The notes under the pieces are model-generated. The model was given only the letters and a program-made list of their open reading frames with translations. It had not been told where the DNA came from and made no database searches. Below are positions 27,070 to 37,254 of a DNA stretch of 64,000 bases, in pieces. The stretch is taken from assembly GCA_002709225.1 (NCBI GenBank), contig PAQH01000114.1, positions 1 through 64,000 of the forward strand. Direction: 5' to 3'. Source of the DNA: Planctomycetaceae bacterium. Its GTDB lineage: Bacteria; Planctomycetota; Planctomycetia; Pirellulales; Pirellulaceae. The stretch's first letter is position 1; every line of letters starts with the position of its first letter. Made by a program: the position numbers and the translations under genes.

Positions 27070-28533
27070 TTAACCTTTGATGACTCCAATTGGTCTTAAG
27101 CGCGCCACTTTCCGCGCCAAATCAGCGCGGTGCACCACGTCGACGACGTGATCTACATCCTTGTAGGCAGCCGGCTGTTCTTCGGCAAGTCCACGCCAAT
27201 TGCGCGCCCGAGCGATCACACCGCGCTCTGCCAGTTCCTGATCGATGCGCCGTCCCTGTGCCTGTTTGACAGCAGCCCGGCGACTAAGTCGCCGACCGGC
27301 CCCGTGACAGCAGGTCCCAAATGTCTGCTCCATACTGCCCGCTTGCCCCACCAGTACCCAACTTGCCCGTCCCATGTCACCGGGAACCAACACCGGCTGG
27401 CCGAGGCCGCGATAGGCTGTGGGTAATTCCGGATGATGAGCGGGGTACGCACGCGTGGCTCCCTTGCGGTGCACCCACAAGGGACGCACACGATCGCCGA
27501 CGCGGTGCTCCTCCAACTTGGCAATGTTATGAGCCACGTCGTAAACCAATTGCATGTCAAGCTGCTGCCAGGAACGACCAAATACGGTGGCAAACGACTC
27601 CCGGGCCTGGCAGGCCAACAGCTGTCGGTTGCACCATGCATAGTTGGCCGCGGCACACATCGCCCCCAGGTAACGCTGGCCTGGGGGACTGTTCACAGGG
27701 GCACAGGCCAACTGTCGATCGGGCAAATCAATCCCGTAGGCCTCGGGAACACCTCGTAAATCAACCAACGCGTCGTCACAGACCTGGTACCCCAGACCAC
27801 GTGATCCGGAGTGGATCATGACGCACACCATCTCCTTGCGCAAACCGAAGACTTGGGCCGCCAACGGGTCACAAATCTCGTCGACAATCTGTACTTCCAA
27901 GAAATGGTTTCCCGAACCGAGCGTCCCGCACTGCCGAGTGCCGCGTTGCAGCGCCTTCTCGCTCACCAGATCCGGCTGTGCCTGAGCCAGAAAGCCACCC
28001 GCTTCGGCATATTCCAGATCTTCGTCTGTCGCCAACTCGCGCGCGCGCAAATAAGGTACACCTGCCCCCAAAAGCTGTCTGAGCTCTGCTGGGCTGAAGT
28101 GGTATTTTCCCGTACGGCCGACACCGGCGGGGACATCCCGAAAAAGTGTCTCTACCAATTGACGCAGCCGCGGACGAACCTCACTCCAATCCAGATTAGA
28201 ACGCAAAAGGCGAACGCCGCAATTGATGTCGTAGCCTACGCCACCAGGTGAAATAACGCCGCCTTCCTCCGGATCGGTGGCACATACACCGCCGATGCAA
28301 AAACCATAACCCCAGTGAATATCCGGCATTGCCAGACTGGCGCGCTGGATACCTGGCAGACATGCCACATTGGCAACCTGATCGACCGCTGGATCGTCAC
28401 GAATATCGGTCATCAACCGATCGTCGGCATAAATCAACCCCTCGACGCGCATACCCATTCGGTCTTGCCGGGGAATGCGCCAACAGACGTCATTGACTCT
28501 CTCCAAGGCGTTTCCAGGCCGCCGTCTGGCCAT
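27070..28533 (-). CDS. rtcB: RNA-splicing ligase RtcB
   Basis: A 487-residue RtcB that joins RNA 2',3'-cyclic phosphate or 3'-phosphate ends to 5'-hydroxyl ends using GTP and manganese. The motifs are complete: DIHWGYG (71-77), GVGYDINCGVR (98-108, metal-ligand Cys105), GSGNH (His210), MIHSGSRGLGYQ (His241), DVAHN (His335) and TCCHGAGR with the guanylylated His410. GGGGAGG precedes the start at ideal spacing. No archease or RtcA gene lies alongside; a methyltransferase gene precedes it on the same strand. Confidence 0.94.
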   Translation of the reverse strand: MARRRPGNALERVNDVCWRIPRQDRMGMRVEGLIYADDRLMTDIRDDPAVDQVANVACLPGIQRASLAMPDIHWGYGFCIGGVCATDPEEGGVISPGGVGYDINCGVRLLRSNLDWSEVRPRLRQLVETLFRDVPAGVGRTGKYHFSPAELRQLLGAGVPYLRARELATDEDLEYAEAGGFLAQAQPDLVSEKALQRGTRQCGTLGSGNHFLEVQIVDEICDPLAAQVFGLRKEMVCVMIHSGSRGLGYQVCDDALVDLRGVPEAYGIDLPDRQLACAPVNSPPGQRYLGAMCAAANYAWCNRQLLACQARESFATVFGRSWQQLDMQLVYDVAHNIAKLEEHRVGDRVRPLWVHRKGATRAYPAHHPELPTAYRGLGQPVLVPGDMGRASWVLVGQAGSMEQTFGTCCHGAGRRLSRRAAVKQAQGRRIDQELAERGVIARARNWRGLAEEQPAAYKDVDHVVDVVHRADLARKVARLRPIGVIKG

Positions 28534-28671
28534 CGTTGCCTCCCCTCATTTTGCCAGCCACTGCCGGTCTGTTCGACATCCGCCCACGAAGGACTCCCGA
28601 CATCCCGGCGAAACGTGAAGCGCCCCCCGGGGATACGACTCCCAATGCAATGCTTCGTGGGCAGACCATCA

Positions 28672-29496
28672 TCAGGGAGTCCACAATCGCTCCGCCGTCT
28701 CGGAACTGTCGCTATTCAGTTCGCCGACACGACGGGCTTTCATCCGCACATAGGGAGGGACGTAGCAGCTACGGTGTCCAAAACTACCCAACGCGGCAGC
28801 GGAATCCGCGTGCACCGGCTCGGTCAAGTCTTCGATCACAAAACCTGCACGGCAGAGCCCCCCCACCAATTGTCCCCAACGATGCAGGAATTCGAGCGTG
28901 CCTTCCTCACGATGCAAACTGCCCACAACGGGCGGTAGTGGGCCCGCTCGATAATAGGACTCACTCAGTTCGTAACCCGCCGGTGAAGGTTGCACTTCGG
29001 CTTGCAAACTCGCCGGTTGCTTATGCTGACTGATGTACAAGCCACCGGTGCGAGTGACCCGAGCCACTTCGCGGTAAACGGGCTCAATGTCAGGTACATA
29101 ACACGTACTGACCGGATGGATGACGATGTCAAAATGCCCCGCTTCAAACATCGGCAGGTAGTCCATTGACGCCTCGACGGTACGCACCTGCAACTTCCGC
29201 TCACGCGCTCCTTCGCGATCGAGCTCCAACGTCGCAGGACTGATATCGACGACGGTCACCTCCGCGCCAGCGGCTGCGTAAATCAGCCCATGTTTGCCAC
29301 CACCGGCGCCCAGGCAAAGTAACCGTTGGCCGTGAATGTTCCCCCCCAGCCAGCCCACCGCATCAACAGTTTTGAGAGGATCTGCCAAATCTTCGTCGCG
29401 GGCTGGCGCGGTGAAACGTTCACGGTTCTGGACCCGCTGATCCCACGCGCGACGATTGTGCGTGTGGACTGCTGAATGCGGGGAACCCGATGTCAT
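28672..29496 (-). CDS. SAM-dependent methyltransferase
   Basis: A 274-residue class I methyltransferase with motif I CLGAGGGKHG (61-70), the acidic end of strand 2 in VVDISPATLELDR, and FDIVIHPVSTCYVPD in motif IV. A segment after LYISQHKQPASLQAEV probably shapes the substrate pocket. The substrate is unknown. AAGGATG lies before the ATG. It is 138 bp upstream of rtcB on the same strand; co-transcription is possible but no functional link is visible. Confidence 0.8.
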   Translation of the reverse strand: MTSGSPHSAVHTHNRRAWDQRVQNRERFTAPARDEDLADPLKTVDAVGWLGGNIHGQRLLCLGAGGGKHGLIYAAAGAEVTVVDISPATLELDREGARERKLQVRTVEASMDYLPMFEAGHFDIVIHPVSTCYVPDIEPVYREVARVTRTGGLYISQHKQPASLQAEVQPSPAGYELSESYYRAGPLPPVVGSLHREEGTLEFLHRWGQLVGGLCRAGFVIEDLTEPVHADSAAALGSFGHRSCYVPPYVRMKARRVGELNSDSSETAERLWTP

Positions 29497-29599
29497 CAGA
29501 TCATCCTTGGGACCAAAACTGGCTACCGATTGAAAACAGACAAGCCTGACCAGTCGCCCTCGACTCCAACCTTAACGCTAAACCAGCTGGGCCGCGCCA

Positions 29600-30865
29600 C
29601 TAGTGCATCTGAACGCCGAGAAAATACGACAGGAAAGTGACCGCCAGGTACGTCGACAACAAGACGACTCCAAAGGGCCGTTTCAATCGGTCATCAGACG
29701 CCTGCCAGATACCACATCGAAAGACCAACAGAATGAACAACATCGCTGGAAACTGCATCTGGAAAAAATGATACTCGGCCCGCAAACCCGCCGGGGTCAC
29801 AGCGGCGGACAGACCCGCCACAAACAAGACGTTGAGAATGTCCGCCCCGACAATATTCCCGACCGCCAATTCCCCCTGGTTCTTGCGAACCGCCGCCATG
29901 GCAATACAGAGTTCCGGTAGCGAGGTACCAAACGCCACCATCGTGGCAGCAATCACGCTCTCTGGCACGCCAAAACGTTCGGCGAGCAGGGTCGCCGAGC
30001 CGATCAAGAACATCGAACTGACGACGACCAGGGCCACCGCAGCAAGCAAGGCAACCAGCACCAGGATCACCGGGCGCTCGTCGCTTTCCATCTCTTCGTC
30101 GGCAGTCGCCGTCTCGCCACGCGCTAAGCGAACCGACCAGACCATGTAGATCAACAGCAATGCCACCAGCACAAAGCCAGCGGACCGTGACAGGGTGCCA
30201 CCCTCACGAAACATGCTCAGGGGGTCGTCCCAGGGAATACTCAGGGCGACCAGCAGAACGCCGCAACCAAACTGGACCCAGCCCTGCCGATTGACCACCG
30301 AACGCGTGAAAGGCAGCGGTTTCAGCAAACAAGCCAATCCTAGAATCAGTCCTGTATCGCAAATAATCGAACCGACGGCATTTCCCATTGCCAACCCGGG
30401 CGAACCATTTATCGCAGCCAGCACCGAGACGGCAGCTTCTGGCGCCGTGGTACCCAGGCTGACAATCGTGGCACCAACGATCACTCGTGGCAGTCCCAAT
30501 CGCAGTGACAAACCGACCGCCAGATCGACCAGCCAATCTGCCGATTTCCCCAGTACCGCAATACTCACAATCAAAACCACCAGCAGTACCAGATTTGTTT
30601 GCGGCTTGAGCCACGCGCGGATTCGCTCCTGCGGATCCAATGACTCGCTGTCTTCCGCGTCGGCACGCGGGCCACTCGCGACCGCCGTGCCCGCGGTCGG
30701 ATCAGTCGTCGCTTCCTCGCTGGCGACAACGGACTCGCTGGAGTTCCCGGTTGACTCTGCTGGAGATTCCTGGGCAGCGCGCAACAGGCCTGTCGTGGGC
30801 GCGGCTGAAAACACCGACCATCCCAGAGCCAGCAAACAACAGAACACAACTGCGCGGAGCGACAT
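29600..30865 (-). CDS. Calcium/sodium exchanger (CaCA family) with leader peptide
   Basis: A 421-residue membrane protein. After a hydrophobic leader and an acidic, Ala/Ser/Thr-rich stretch (~20-75) it has two alpha repeats characteristic of CaCA exchangers: VSLGTTAPEAAVSVLAAING with GNAVGSIICDTG, and VAFGTSLPELCIAMAAV with GNIVGADILNVL. The paired TxPE acidic residues bind calcium in this family. The acidic stretch ahead of the first repeat is unusual for bacterial relatives. A TTG twelve bases upstream is in frame, but the ATG at 30865 follows GGGG and a better spacing. Confidence 0.85.
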   Translation of the reverse strand: MSLRAVVFCCLLALGWSVFSAAPTTGLLRAAQESPAESTGNSSESVVASEEATTDPTAGTAVASGPRADAEDSESLDPQERIRAWLKPQTNLVLLVVLIVSIAVLGKSADWLVDLAVGLSLRLGLPRVIVGATIVSLGTTAPEAAVSVLAAINGSPGLAMGNAVGSIICDTGLILGLACLLKPLPFTRSVVNRQGWVQFGCGVLLVALSIPWDDPLSMFREGGTLSRSAGFVLVALLLIYMVWSVRLARGETATADEEMESDERPVILVLVALLAAVALVVVSSMFLIGSATLLAERFGVPESVIAATMVAFGTSLPELCIAMAAVRKNQGELAVGNIVGADILNVLFVAGLSAAVTPAGLRAEYHFFQMQFPAMLFILLVFRCGIWQASDDRLKRPFGVVLLSTYLAVTFLSYFLGVQMH

Positions 30866-31253
30866 GGGCAACCCCAACCGGTAAAACCAGAACGACCTAA
30901 GTCAACCTCTGAATCTTAACACCCACGTACCTCTGCCGGAATCGGCCTGTCACGCAATGGCATCCGGCAGCAGCGAGCTTGTCGCCAGGCTTGGTAGTAC
31001 CCCCTGCCAGCCTGCCTGGCCTCAGGGGTGCCCGTAACCAGGCCACTTTATCCATCAGTCAGCGCCTGCCAAGCTAGCTCCTGATTGCGCCCCAGAACCA
31101 ATAGTCGCCCGTTTCGAGAACTGCGATGCGTTCTCAGTCCGCGGGTGCCCGCTCGTCAACGCGGAAGTGGTTTGCTACGATGCAATCCCGTTCGCGACGG
31201 CCTGTTTTCACTTCAAGTCAAACCGTCATTGTCGAGGGGAAGGGCACCTTAAA
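30866..31253. other. Divergent region between the cation exchanger and the SEC-C protein
   Basis: 388 bp. No promoter of quality, hairpin or small gene recognised. Frames read through this region are Arg/Ser-rich and look like shadows. Confidence 0.45.
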
Positions 31254-33419
31254 ATGGCTCTGGACGCCTACTCACTCTGTCCCTGTGGCAGCGGCAAAAA
31301 AGTTAAATTCTGCTGTTCGCGGAATCTTATTCAGGAATTGGACAAAGTCCAACGTGCCTTGGAAGGCAAACAGCGCGTCGCGGCGTTGGGCCAGCTCAAC
31401 CAGCTGCTCAAGAAAAACCCGCAACTGCCCTGCCTGCTGCATCTGAAAGCGGTTATTCAGATCAGCCGCGACGAACTGGACGATGCCCGTGAGACCATCG
31501 ACTGTCTCCTCAAGGCCGCTCCTAAGAATCCGGCTTCACTTGCCCTGGGAGCCGAACTGACATTGCTCGAAGACAAGGTCACGGAGGCGGTCAGTCAAGT
31601 GCAACTCGCCTTGGAGCACCTGGAAGAGGACATGCCCGTCGAGTTGTTTGGCGCGTTGGTCTCCACCGGACGCGCGCTGCTGCAAACAGGTGACCTTCTG
31701 GGAGCCCGCGGCCACCTGATGTTTGCCAATGCAGCCAGCCAAGGTGCCAACGAAGAACTCGCCTCACTGGTCGCGGGACTTCATCGCGACCCGAAAATCC
31801 CCTTGCTGCTCAGAGACGGCCTCGACCCGCTACCGTGTCCGGAAGACGTTGCCTGGGAAGGTGAGTTTGCTGCTGCCATTCGCTGCTGGTCCCGCGGGCG
31901 TTGGCGACTTGCGGTGGAACAATTAAGTTCTCTCGATGACAAGGTCCCCCAGCAACGAGAGGTGCTGAAGAACTTGGCAATCGCCCGCGGGTATCTGGGC
32001 GACCTACCAGCAACCATTGCTGCCTGGCGGAGGGTTGCCGATTTAGAGTCGTTGGAACTTGATGAGCGGCTGGAAGCGGAAGCGCTCGCCCAGTTGTTGG
32101 ATGTGGAGACGAATCGCGAACAACTCGATGAAATCCGCTTGATCTGGGACATCACCGACGCCTCCCAGCTGTCGGAGCGTTTATTGTCCGACGATCAGCT
32201 GACGCGGATCCCCTTTGATCCTCCCGACGGAGAAACCGAAGACGGCCCTCCGCCTCGTCACGTCTTTGGACTGCTGGATAGGTCACTTCCCAAGTCCGGC
32301 GTGGATCTGACACGCGAGACCGTTCCCAACATGGTCGGTGTGGCCTACCTGTTCGGTAAGGAAACCGATCGCGAAGCGCGCATCGAATTCGTTACTGTCA
32401 AAGACGACGGCTTTGCCGCAGCCTCCGACCTGCTGGAATCCAAGCTGGGTGAGGAAAAAGGCTCGGACCGAAGCCAGGAAACCGTCGGGAGCGTCTCGGC
32501 AATCCGCCAAGCACTCTCCTGGAATTGGCGGATGCCGGACGATACACCACGCGATGTGCAACAAACGCTGATGGCTGAACAGCGGCGTGAGATGATGTTC
32601 CAGAAGTGGCCCACAACGCCACTGAGTATTTTGGACGACAAAACGCCGCGTGACGTTACCGGTGACGCCAGCTATCAGGTGCGTCTCTTGGCGGCTGTCT
32701 TGCTGTTAGAACTGGCCGCGGAGCAGAATCACTGGGAACTGGATTTCAACGAACTGCGACGCGATCTGGATTTACCGGAGGCCGGCGTACTCGACCTCGA
32801 AGGACTCAAACTGGAAGAGCTTTCGATCGTCCGCATTTGCCGGCTGCCGTTTGCGGACTTGAGTGAGGAACAACTACTTGCCTCACTGCAGTTGGCGGCA
32901 ACACGACAAGCCAGCCGGGCAGCCCGGCATGCGGGCCTAGAGCTGATTCGCCGCGACAACTTTGAAAACACCGGCGAACTCGATAAAGCCCAAGTCTACG
33001 GAATGCTGGCAAACTTCTCTGGCAATAGTGACCAAGCCGTAGAATATCTCCACTTGGCCCGGGACGCGGCAGTGGCCGCAGAAGATTCTCCCGCCACCTG
33101 GCTGCTCAATGAACTCTCCCTACGAATCGTACGGCGAGAATCTGAGTTGGCCCAACAGATCTTTGAACAAATCCGCGCGCGGCACCTCGAAGAACCTGGT
33201 GTCTCGGAAAATCTTTACAGGATTCTGGAATCATACGGAATGCTCCCGCAAGGCAATCCAGGCATGCCCAATCCGGCAGGACTCGCAACTCCGGTCACGG
33301 CACCCCCAGCTCAAGCGGAAACGTCGCAGACACTCTGGACTCCAGACGCCGATTCCGCCACCCCCGACAGCTCCCAGAAACCCAAGGAATCAAAGCTCTG
33401 GGTCCCCGGTATGGATTAG
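31254..33419 (+). CDS. SEC-C zinc motif protein with TPR-like repeats
   Basis: A 721-residue soluble protein. The N terminus is a SEC-C zinc-binding motif, CPCGSGKKVKFCC (9-21), the element found at the end of SecA and in other proteins that contact ribosomes or SecB. A TPR-like helical region follows (NQLLKKNPQLPCLLHLKAVIQISRDELDDARETI), and a long, poorly conserved middle. No catalytic domain is recognised. The C-terminal ~60 residues are Pro/Ala-rich. The start has a strong Shine-Dalgarno (GAGGGGAAGG). It may be a translation- or translocation-associated scaffold; that is inference. Confidence 0.7.
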   Translation: MALDAYSLCPCGSGKKVKFCCSRNLIQELDKVQRALEGKQRVAALGQLNQLLKKNPQLPCLLHLKAVIQISRDELDDARETIDCLLKAAPKNPASLALGAELTLLEDKVTEAVSQVQLALEHLEEDMPVELFGALVSTGRALLQTGDLLGARGHLMFANAASQGANEELASLVAGLHRDPKIPLLLRDGLDPLPCPEDVAWEGEFAAAIRCWSRGRWRLAVEQLSSLDDKVPQQREVLKNLAIARGYLGDLPATIAAWRRVADLESLELDERLEAEALAQLLDVETNREQLDEIRLIWDITDASQLSERLLSDDQLTRIPFDPPDGETEDGPPPRHVFGLLDRSLPKSGVDLTRETVPNMVGVAYLFGKETDREARIEFVTVKDDGFAAASDLLESKLGEEKGSDRSQETVGSVSAIRQALSWNWRMPDDTPRDVQQTLMAEQRREMMFQKWPTTPLSILDDKTPRDVTGDASYQVRLLAAVLLLELAAEQNHWELDFNELRRDLDLPEAGVLDLEGLKLEELSIVRICRLPFADLSEEQLLASLQLAATRQASRAARHAGLELIRRDNFENTGELDKAQVYGMLANFSGNSDQAVEYLHLARDAAVAAEDSPATWLLNELSLRIVRRESELAQQIFEQIRARHLEEPGVSENLYRILESYGMLPQGNPGMPNPAGLATPVTAPPAQAETSQTLWTPDADSATPDSSQKPKESKLWVPGMD

Positions 33420-33614
33420 CTGGCGAAGTCGCCCCGAGGGCCGGTGTGCTCGCGGCCGTTCCCTGACCTGCCACACCCGGCAACCCAGGTTGAATTGACA
33501 AAGGAGCGTCAGCCGACAAGCGGTCAGAAACCAGGCGTTCCCAACTGAAATGGATTCTTGAGCCAGAATCTGTGCCTCCAAGTCCTTTACGTCATAGAGT
33601 CACGAGTTGCTGCC

Positions 33615-34793
33615 ATGGCGGACAACGACACTGATCTGGGCTTTATGTCACGGGCACTGAAGCTCGCGGCGCGCGGAGAGGGGACTGCGGAACCCAATCC
33701 ATTGGTCGGTTGTGTGGTAACACGTAACGGACAAGTGGTCGGTGAGGGTTGGCATGAACACTACGGCCAGGCTCATGCAGAAATCAATGCTTTACGTGAA
33801 GCCGGTCCGCAAGCGGCCGGAGGCACCCTCTACGTTACGCTGGAACCCTGCTGCCACCATGGTCAAACGCCTCCTTGCACCCAGGCGCTCAAGGCCGCTG
33901 GCATCAGTCGTGCCGTGATCGCCCAGCATGATCCATTCCCGCAAGTGAACCATCAGGGTATCGCTGAACTTGAGGCGTCGGGGATCACCGTCGAAGTAGG
34001 ACTGTTGGCAGCGCAGGCGCGTTACCTGAATGCACCTTACATCAAACGGCTGGCCACTGGAGAACCGTGGATTCATGCCAAATGGGCCATGAGTCTGGAT
34101 GGGAAAATCGCCACGCGTACTGGCCATAGCCAGTGGATTTCCGGCCCGGTATCGCGGCAGCGGGTACACCACCTGCGGGGTCGCATGGACGCCATCGTCG
34201 TGGGGCGTCAAACTGCGCTAACAGATGACCCACTCCTCACCGCCCGACCCGCGGGGCCACGTATCGCAACGCGGGTCGTACTCGACTCCGGTGCTTCCTT
34301 ACCGATCGACAGTCAACTCGTACAAACTGCGCTCGAAACACCGGTACTCGTGGCAGCGGGCCCCACTGCGGCTCCCGAGCAGGTGCAGCGTTTGACAGAT
34401 GCCGGCTGCGAAGTCCTACAATTGGACTCCGCCAACCCGGTCCAACGGCTACGGCAACTGTGGCAGGTACTGGGCCAACGCGCCATGACGCATGTTTTGG
34501 TTGAAGGCGGCGCACAGGTGTTAGGCAGCTTGCTGGATAGCCGATCGATCGACGAACTCCACCTCTTCCTGGCGCCCAAATTGGTGGGCGGCAATGACGC
34601 GATCTCCGCGATCGCCGGCACCGGAGCCGCCCACATCAGCGCGGCCATGCCATTGCATGGGTTCTCCTGGGAAGCACTCGGTGAAGACCTCTACCTACAT
34701 GGCCGCACCGAGCCCGGAGACGGTAACACCCAAGGCTCTGGAACCGATGCCACCGCTGCAAAATCCGAAGGACAACCAGCCGCCGAACGCTGA
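33615..34793 (+). CDS. ribD: Bifunctional riboflavin biosynthesis protein RibD
   Basis: A 392-residue fusion of pyrimidine deaminase and reductase. The deaminase zinc site is HAE (54-56) with PCC (78-80) and PPC (86-88), and the EPNPLVG motif is near 26. The C-terminal reductase domain has HAKWAMSLDGKIATRTGHSQ and VEGGAQVLGSLLD. Together they convert the first-ring-opened GTP product to ribitylaminopyrimidine. The tail past ~365 is low-complexity. The ATG at 33615 is used because homology starts at Met-Ala-Asp; no other rib gene is near, so it is outside a rib operon. Confidence 0.93.
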   Translation: MADNDTDLGFMSRALKLAARGEGTAEPNPLVGCVVTRNGQVVGEGWHEHYGQAHAEINALREAGPQAAGGTLYVTLEPCCHHGQTPPCTQALKAAGISRAVIAQHDPFPQVNHQGIAELEASGITVEVGLLAAQARYLNAPYIKRLATGEPWIHAKWAMSLDGKIATRTGHSQWISGPVSRQRVHHLRGRMDAIVVGRQTALTDDPLLTARPAGPRIATRVVLDSGASLPIDSQLVQTALETPVLVAAGPTAAPEQVQRLTDAGCEVLQLDSANPVQRLRQLWQVLGQRAMTHVLVEGGAQVLGSLLDSRSIDELHLFLAPKLVGGNDAISAIAGTGAAHISAAMPLHGFSWEALGEDLYLHGRTEPGDGNTQGSGTDATAAKSEGQPAAER

Positions 34794-34814
34794 AACGCCG
34801 TCCCGGCGTCAGGC

Positions 34815-35978
34815 TCATGCCTCGCGATGTCCGCGAACCAGCCCCGTGGCAAATCCCAGCAGGTCATCGTGGTCACGACAATGATCGAGCAGGCGGTCGT
34901 ACTTCCCTGCCTGATCGCTCAATTCCAAGAGACTTGGCGCGTGACCCATCGGCTGCGCATCAGGAGAACTGTGCTGAATCGTTGCCTCGATCGCCTCATC
35001 CAAGCGTCCCAAACGAGCCAGTAAGTCAATGTAGACTTCGATCGCCGAGCGGCCGTATTCATACGCATCCACGGTCTCGGCTTTCTGACGGAAAAACTCC
35101 AAAGCCTCTTCCAGGTTTTCGCCCAACACCGCCTGATAAAACAGCGCGTGACTGGGATAGATATCGGTAAACGGCTCATCTCCTTCGTACTGAAATTGAT
35201 CACTTAAGCGACGGCCGTATTCGGTCATGTCAAGCGCCAGACGCAGTTGCTGTTCATCCTCCAAGAGTCGCGCAAAGCGGACCGTTGACGCCAGATGCGT
35301 AGTGTCCAGATGGTACCGGTGTTCACCAAACAGCCAGTCGCGGTCGGCCACGAGCTCACGCAGTGTCTGGGCATCCGGCTCAGCGCCCTCATTTTGGGCA
35401 ATGTCGGCTTTCACCGAAGCCAACAATTCACCATGCAGATGTTCGACCAGCATGCCCGCGGTATGTCGTTGTTCTTCGGGTGTCCGCTGCTGCAACGTGG
35501 CTTCAAAGGTAGTAATGGCATTGCAAGTCCCATAATTGTCCAACACCAGTCGGAATCCACGTGCGGGATCGACACCTTCGTGGAGGCAGACTTCCACCAT
35601 TTCGTCCAGGTTCTCATCGGTCGACTCAACTTCAGCCAGGGCAGCCGCAGCGGCAGCGCGATCGCCAACTGGCCGCAGGTACATCCATGCCTCGCGGATG
35701 GCACCATCTTGAATCATCAACATGCCCACTTCGCGACAAGCCTCAACAAGTCCTTCTTCCAACTTGAGACGTGTTGCTTCATCCAATTCGTCACCCGACT
35801 CGTCGTACTGCACGGGTAACCCAATCTCCAGCCGCACCTTCATCTTGAGCGCTTCAAACAACTCGTGATAACGGCTCTTGGTACGAAGCTGCTCCACCAG
35901 TCGTTCCAGTACTGCCGGGACACCACCCGCTGCCAACTCGGTCTGTAATACTTCAAATTCAGTCTGCGTGGTTGCCAT
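34815..35978 (-). CDS. Helical protein of unknown function
   Basis: A 387-residue soluble, alpha-helical, acidic protein. No recognised domain or catalytic motif was found. Helix-rich stretches such as LEEALEFFRQKAETVDAYEYGRSAIEVYIDLLARLGRLDEAIEA look like degenerate TPR/SEL repeats, so a scaffold role is conceivable. GGGAG precedes the ATG at 35978; the in-frame start upstream (36032) has no better signal. It converges with ribD across 22 bp. Confidence 0.6.
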   Translation of the reverse strand: MATTQTEFEVLQTELAAGGVPAVLERLVEQLRTKSRYHELFEALKMKVRLEIGLPVQYDESGDELDEATRLKLEEGLVEACREVGMLMIQDGAIREAWMYLRPVGDRAAAAAALAEVESTDENLDEMVEVCLHEGVDPARGFRLVLDNYGTCNAITTFEATLQQRTPEEQRHTAGMLVEHLHGELLASVKADIAQNEGAEPDAQTLRELVADRDWLFGEHRYHLDTTHLASTVRFARLLEDEQQLRLALDMTEYGRRLSDQFQYEGDEPFTDIYPSHALFYQAVLGENLEEALEFFRQKAETVDAYEYGRSAIEVYIDLLARLGRLDEAIEATIQHSSPDAQPMGHAPSLLELSDQAGKYDRLLDHCRDHDDLLGFATGLVRGHREA

Positions 35979-36145
35979 AGCAGCAACTCCCGACGAAGAA
36001 AAAGGGCCGAAGGTAAAGGGCAAAGTTCGCAAACGAACAAACTGCTACAGTCCTCACTGCGGCAGGTATCAGTCGCCCGTTATCCTAACAACCAAGACCG
36101 CCCGCGCGTACCAGAGGCTGTACACGTCATGCCGCCTGAAGCGGT

Positions 36146-36943
36146 TCAAGAAAGTGTCAGGACGCGACAAATATCCGGGCGACCGTACTCGGCTGCCCCT
36201 GTGAGAACACGCACGTTGGGAATGGGTGCAAACTCCCCGGAACTGTGTGTATGCCCGCACAGCACTGTCAGCCGCTGAGTCGGCCGCGAACGCATGATTT
36301 CGAGAATCGTCTCGCCCATGACCTGGCTGCTGAAATGGGGCGCCCACTGGTCATCCGCAATATTCCCCTCGTGCCAGCAGGCCTCGCGAAACGGCGGCAC
36401 ATGGGTCAACAAGAGAACCTCTTGCGCATACTCCAAAGCCTGCGGCAGCACGCGACGCACATGATCCGCAGCCTCTCCCGCCAATTCCTGCAATAACGAC
36501 AAACGGGCCTCCGGTTCGGTACCCGCAAGTTCCCTAATGAACCGATGGTCGCTCATCACAACGCGCGAATTATCGTAGTCGCCGCACCGTCCATCGGCCC
36601 AGCCGTCGTGACCGACCAACGCGTAGCCCGCTGACAACCGCACCGGCTCCGCATATGTCAAATAGGTCAGCTGTGGATGACCCTGGCATAGCCGGTAGAT
36701 TTCTTGGCGAACCTGTTGGACAGACCCAAAATAGTAGTCATGATTTCCCAACACAAAATAGACAGGGCAGTCCAAGCCCGCGGCGATTCGCAACAGATAT
36801 TCCCGTACATCGGGAGCTTCCGCGATGTCACCCCCAACCAGCACAGCCGCCGGGCGGCGCGCAGTAACCGTTGCCAGCAGATCATCGGTTACCGCATCGG
36901 CAACACCATTCAAATGGATGTCCGTGAGCCAGACGATACGCAT
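36146..36943 (-). CDS. Calcineurin-like metallophosphoesterase
   Basis: A 265-residue metallophosphoesterase with the complete five-motif series: D8 and H10 in TDIH, GGDI around 37-40 (Asp39), GNHD (66-69), a His in LLTHVPPF, and GHTH. Two metal ions would hydrolyse a phosphoester; substrates in this family range from cyclic nucleotides to lipids. It lacks a signal peptide. The start at 36943 is chosen because a TTG alternative (36964) has no better site. It is divergent from the DUF1501 gene. Confidence 0.82.
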   Translation of the reverse strand: MRIVWLTDIHLNGVADAVTDDLLATVTARRPAAVLVGGDIAEAPDVREYLLRIAAGLDCPVYFVLGNHDYYFGSVQQVRQEIYRLCQGHPQLTYLTYAEPVRLSAGYALVGHDGWADGRCGDYDNSRVVMSDHRFIRELAGTEPEARLSLLQELAGEAADHVRRVLPQALEYAQEVLLLTHVPPFREACWHEGNIADDQWAPHFSSQVMGETILEIMRSRPTQRLTVLCGHTHSSGEFAPIPNVRVLTGAAEYGRPDICRVLTLS

Positions 36944-37254
36944 GCCAGCCACTTCTGGTTCCAAGGTGCGGGGCCTGGCAGAGGCCGCTGCGACCGTTCG
37001 CCCGCCAAAAACTACTGGATAGCACCACTTCCTGTCGCGATGAAGAGACTACCTGGGATGTGCCGATGATAACGACAGCGGCCCTGGGCTACCAACGGCC
37101 CGCCAAAACGCATCGGCAATATCTGATGCGTCTTGAGCCCGCGTCCGGTTTCATGTATTGTGTGAAGACGTCAACTTGTTCAGAATCTGGCGTGTTTGAC
37201 TGCAGTGAACGTCTCCCGTTTTGGTACTGACGACGGTTTCGCAAGGAAAGCAAA
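36944..37254. other. Divergent region before the DUF1501 gene
   Basis: 311 bp with one candidate plus-strand promoter (separate entry). No other element recognised. Confidence 0.45.
37133..37161 (+). promoter_or_regulatory. Candidate promoter for the DUF1501 gene
   Basis: TTGAGC (37133-37138), a 17-bp spacer and TATTGT (37156-37161); each box matches four consensus bases. It would give a leader of roughly 85 bases. Confidence 0.35.
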
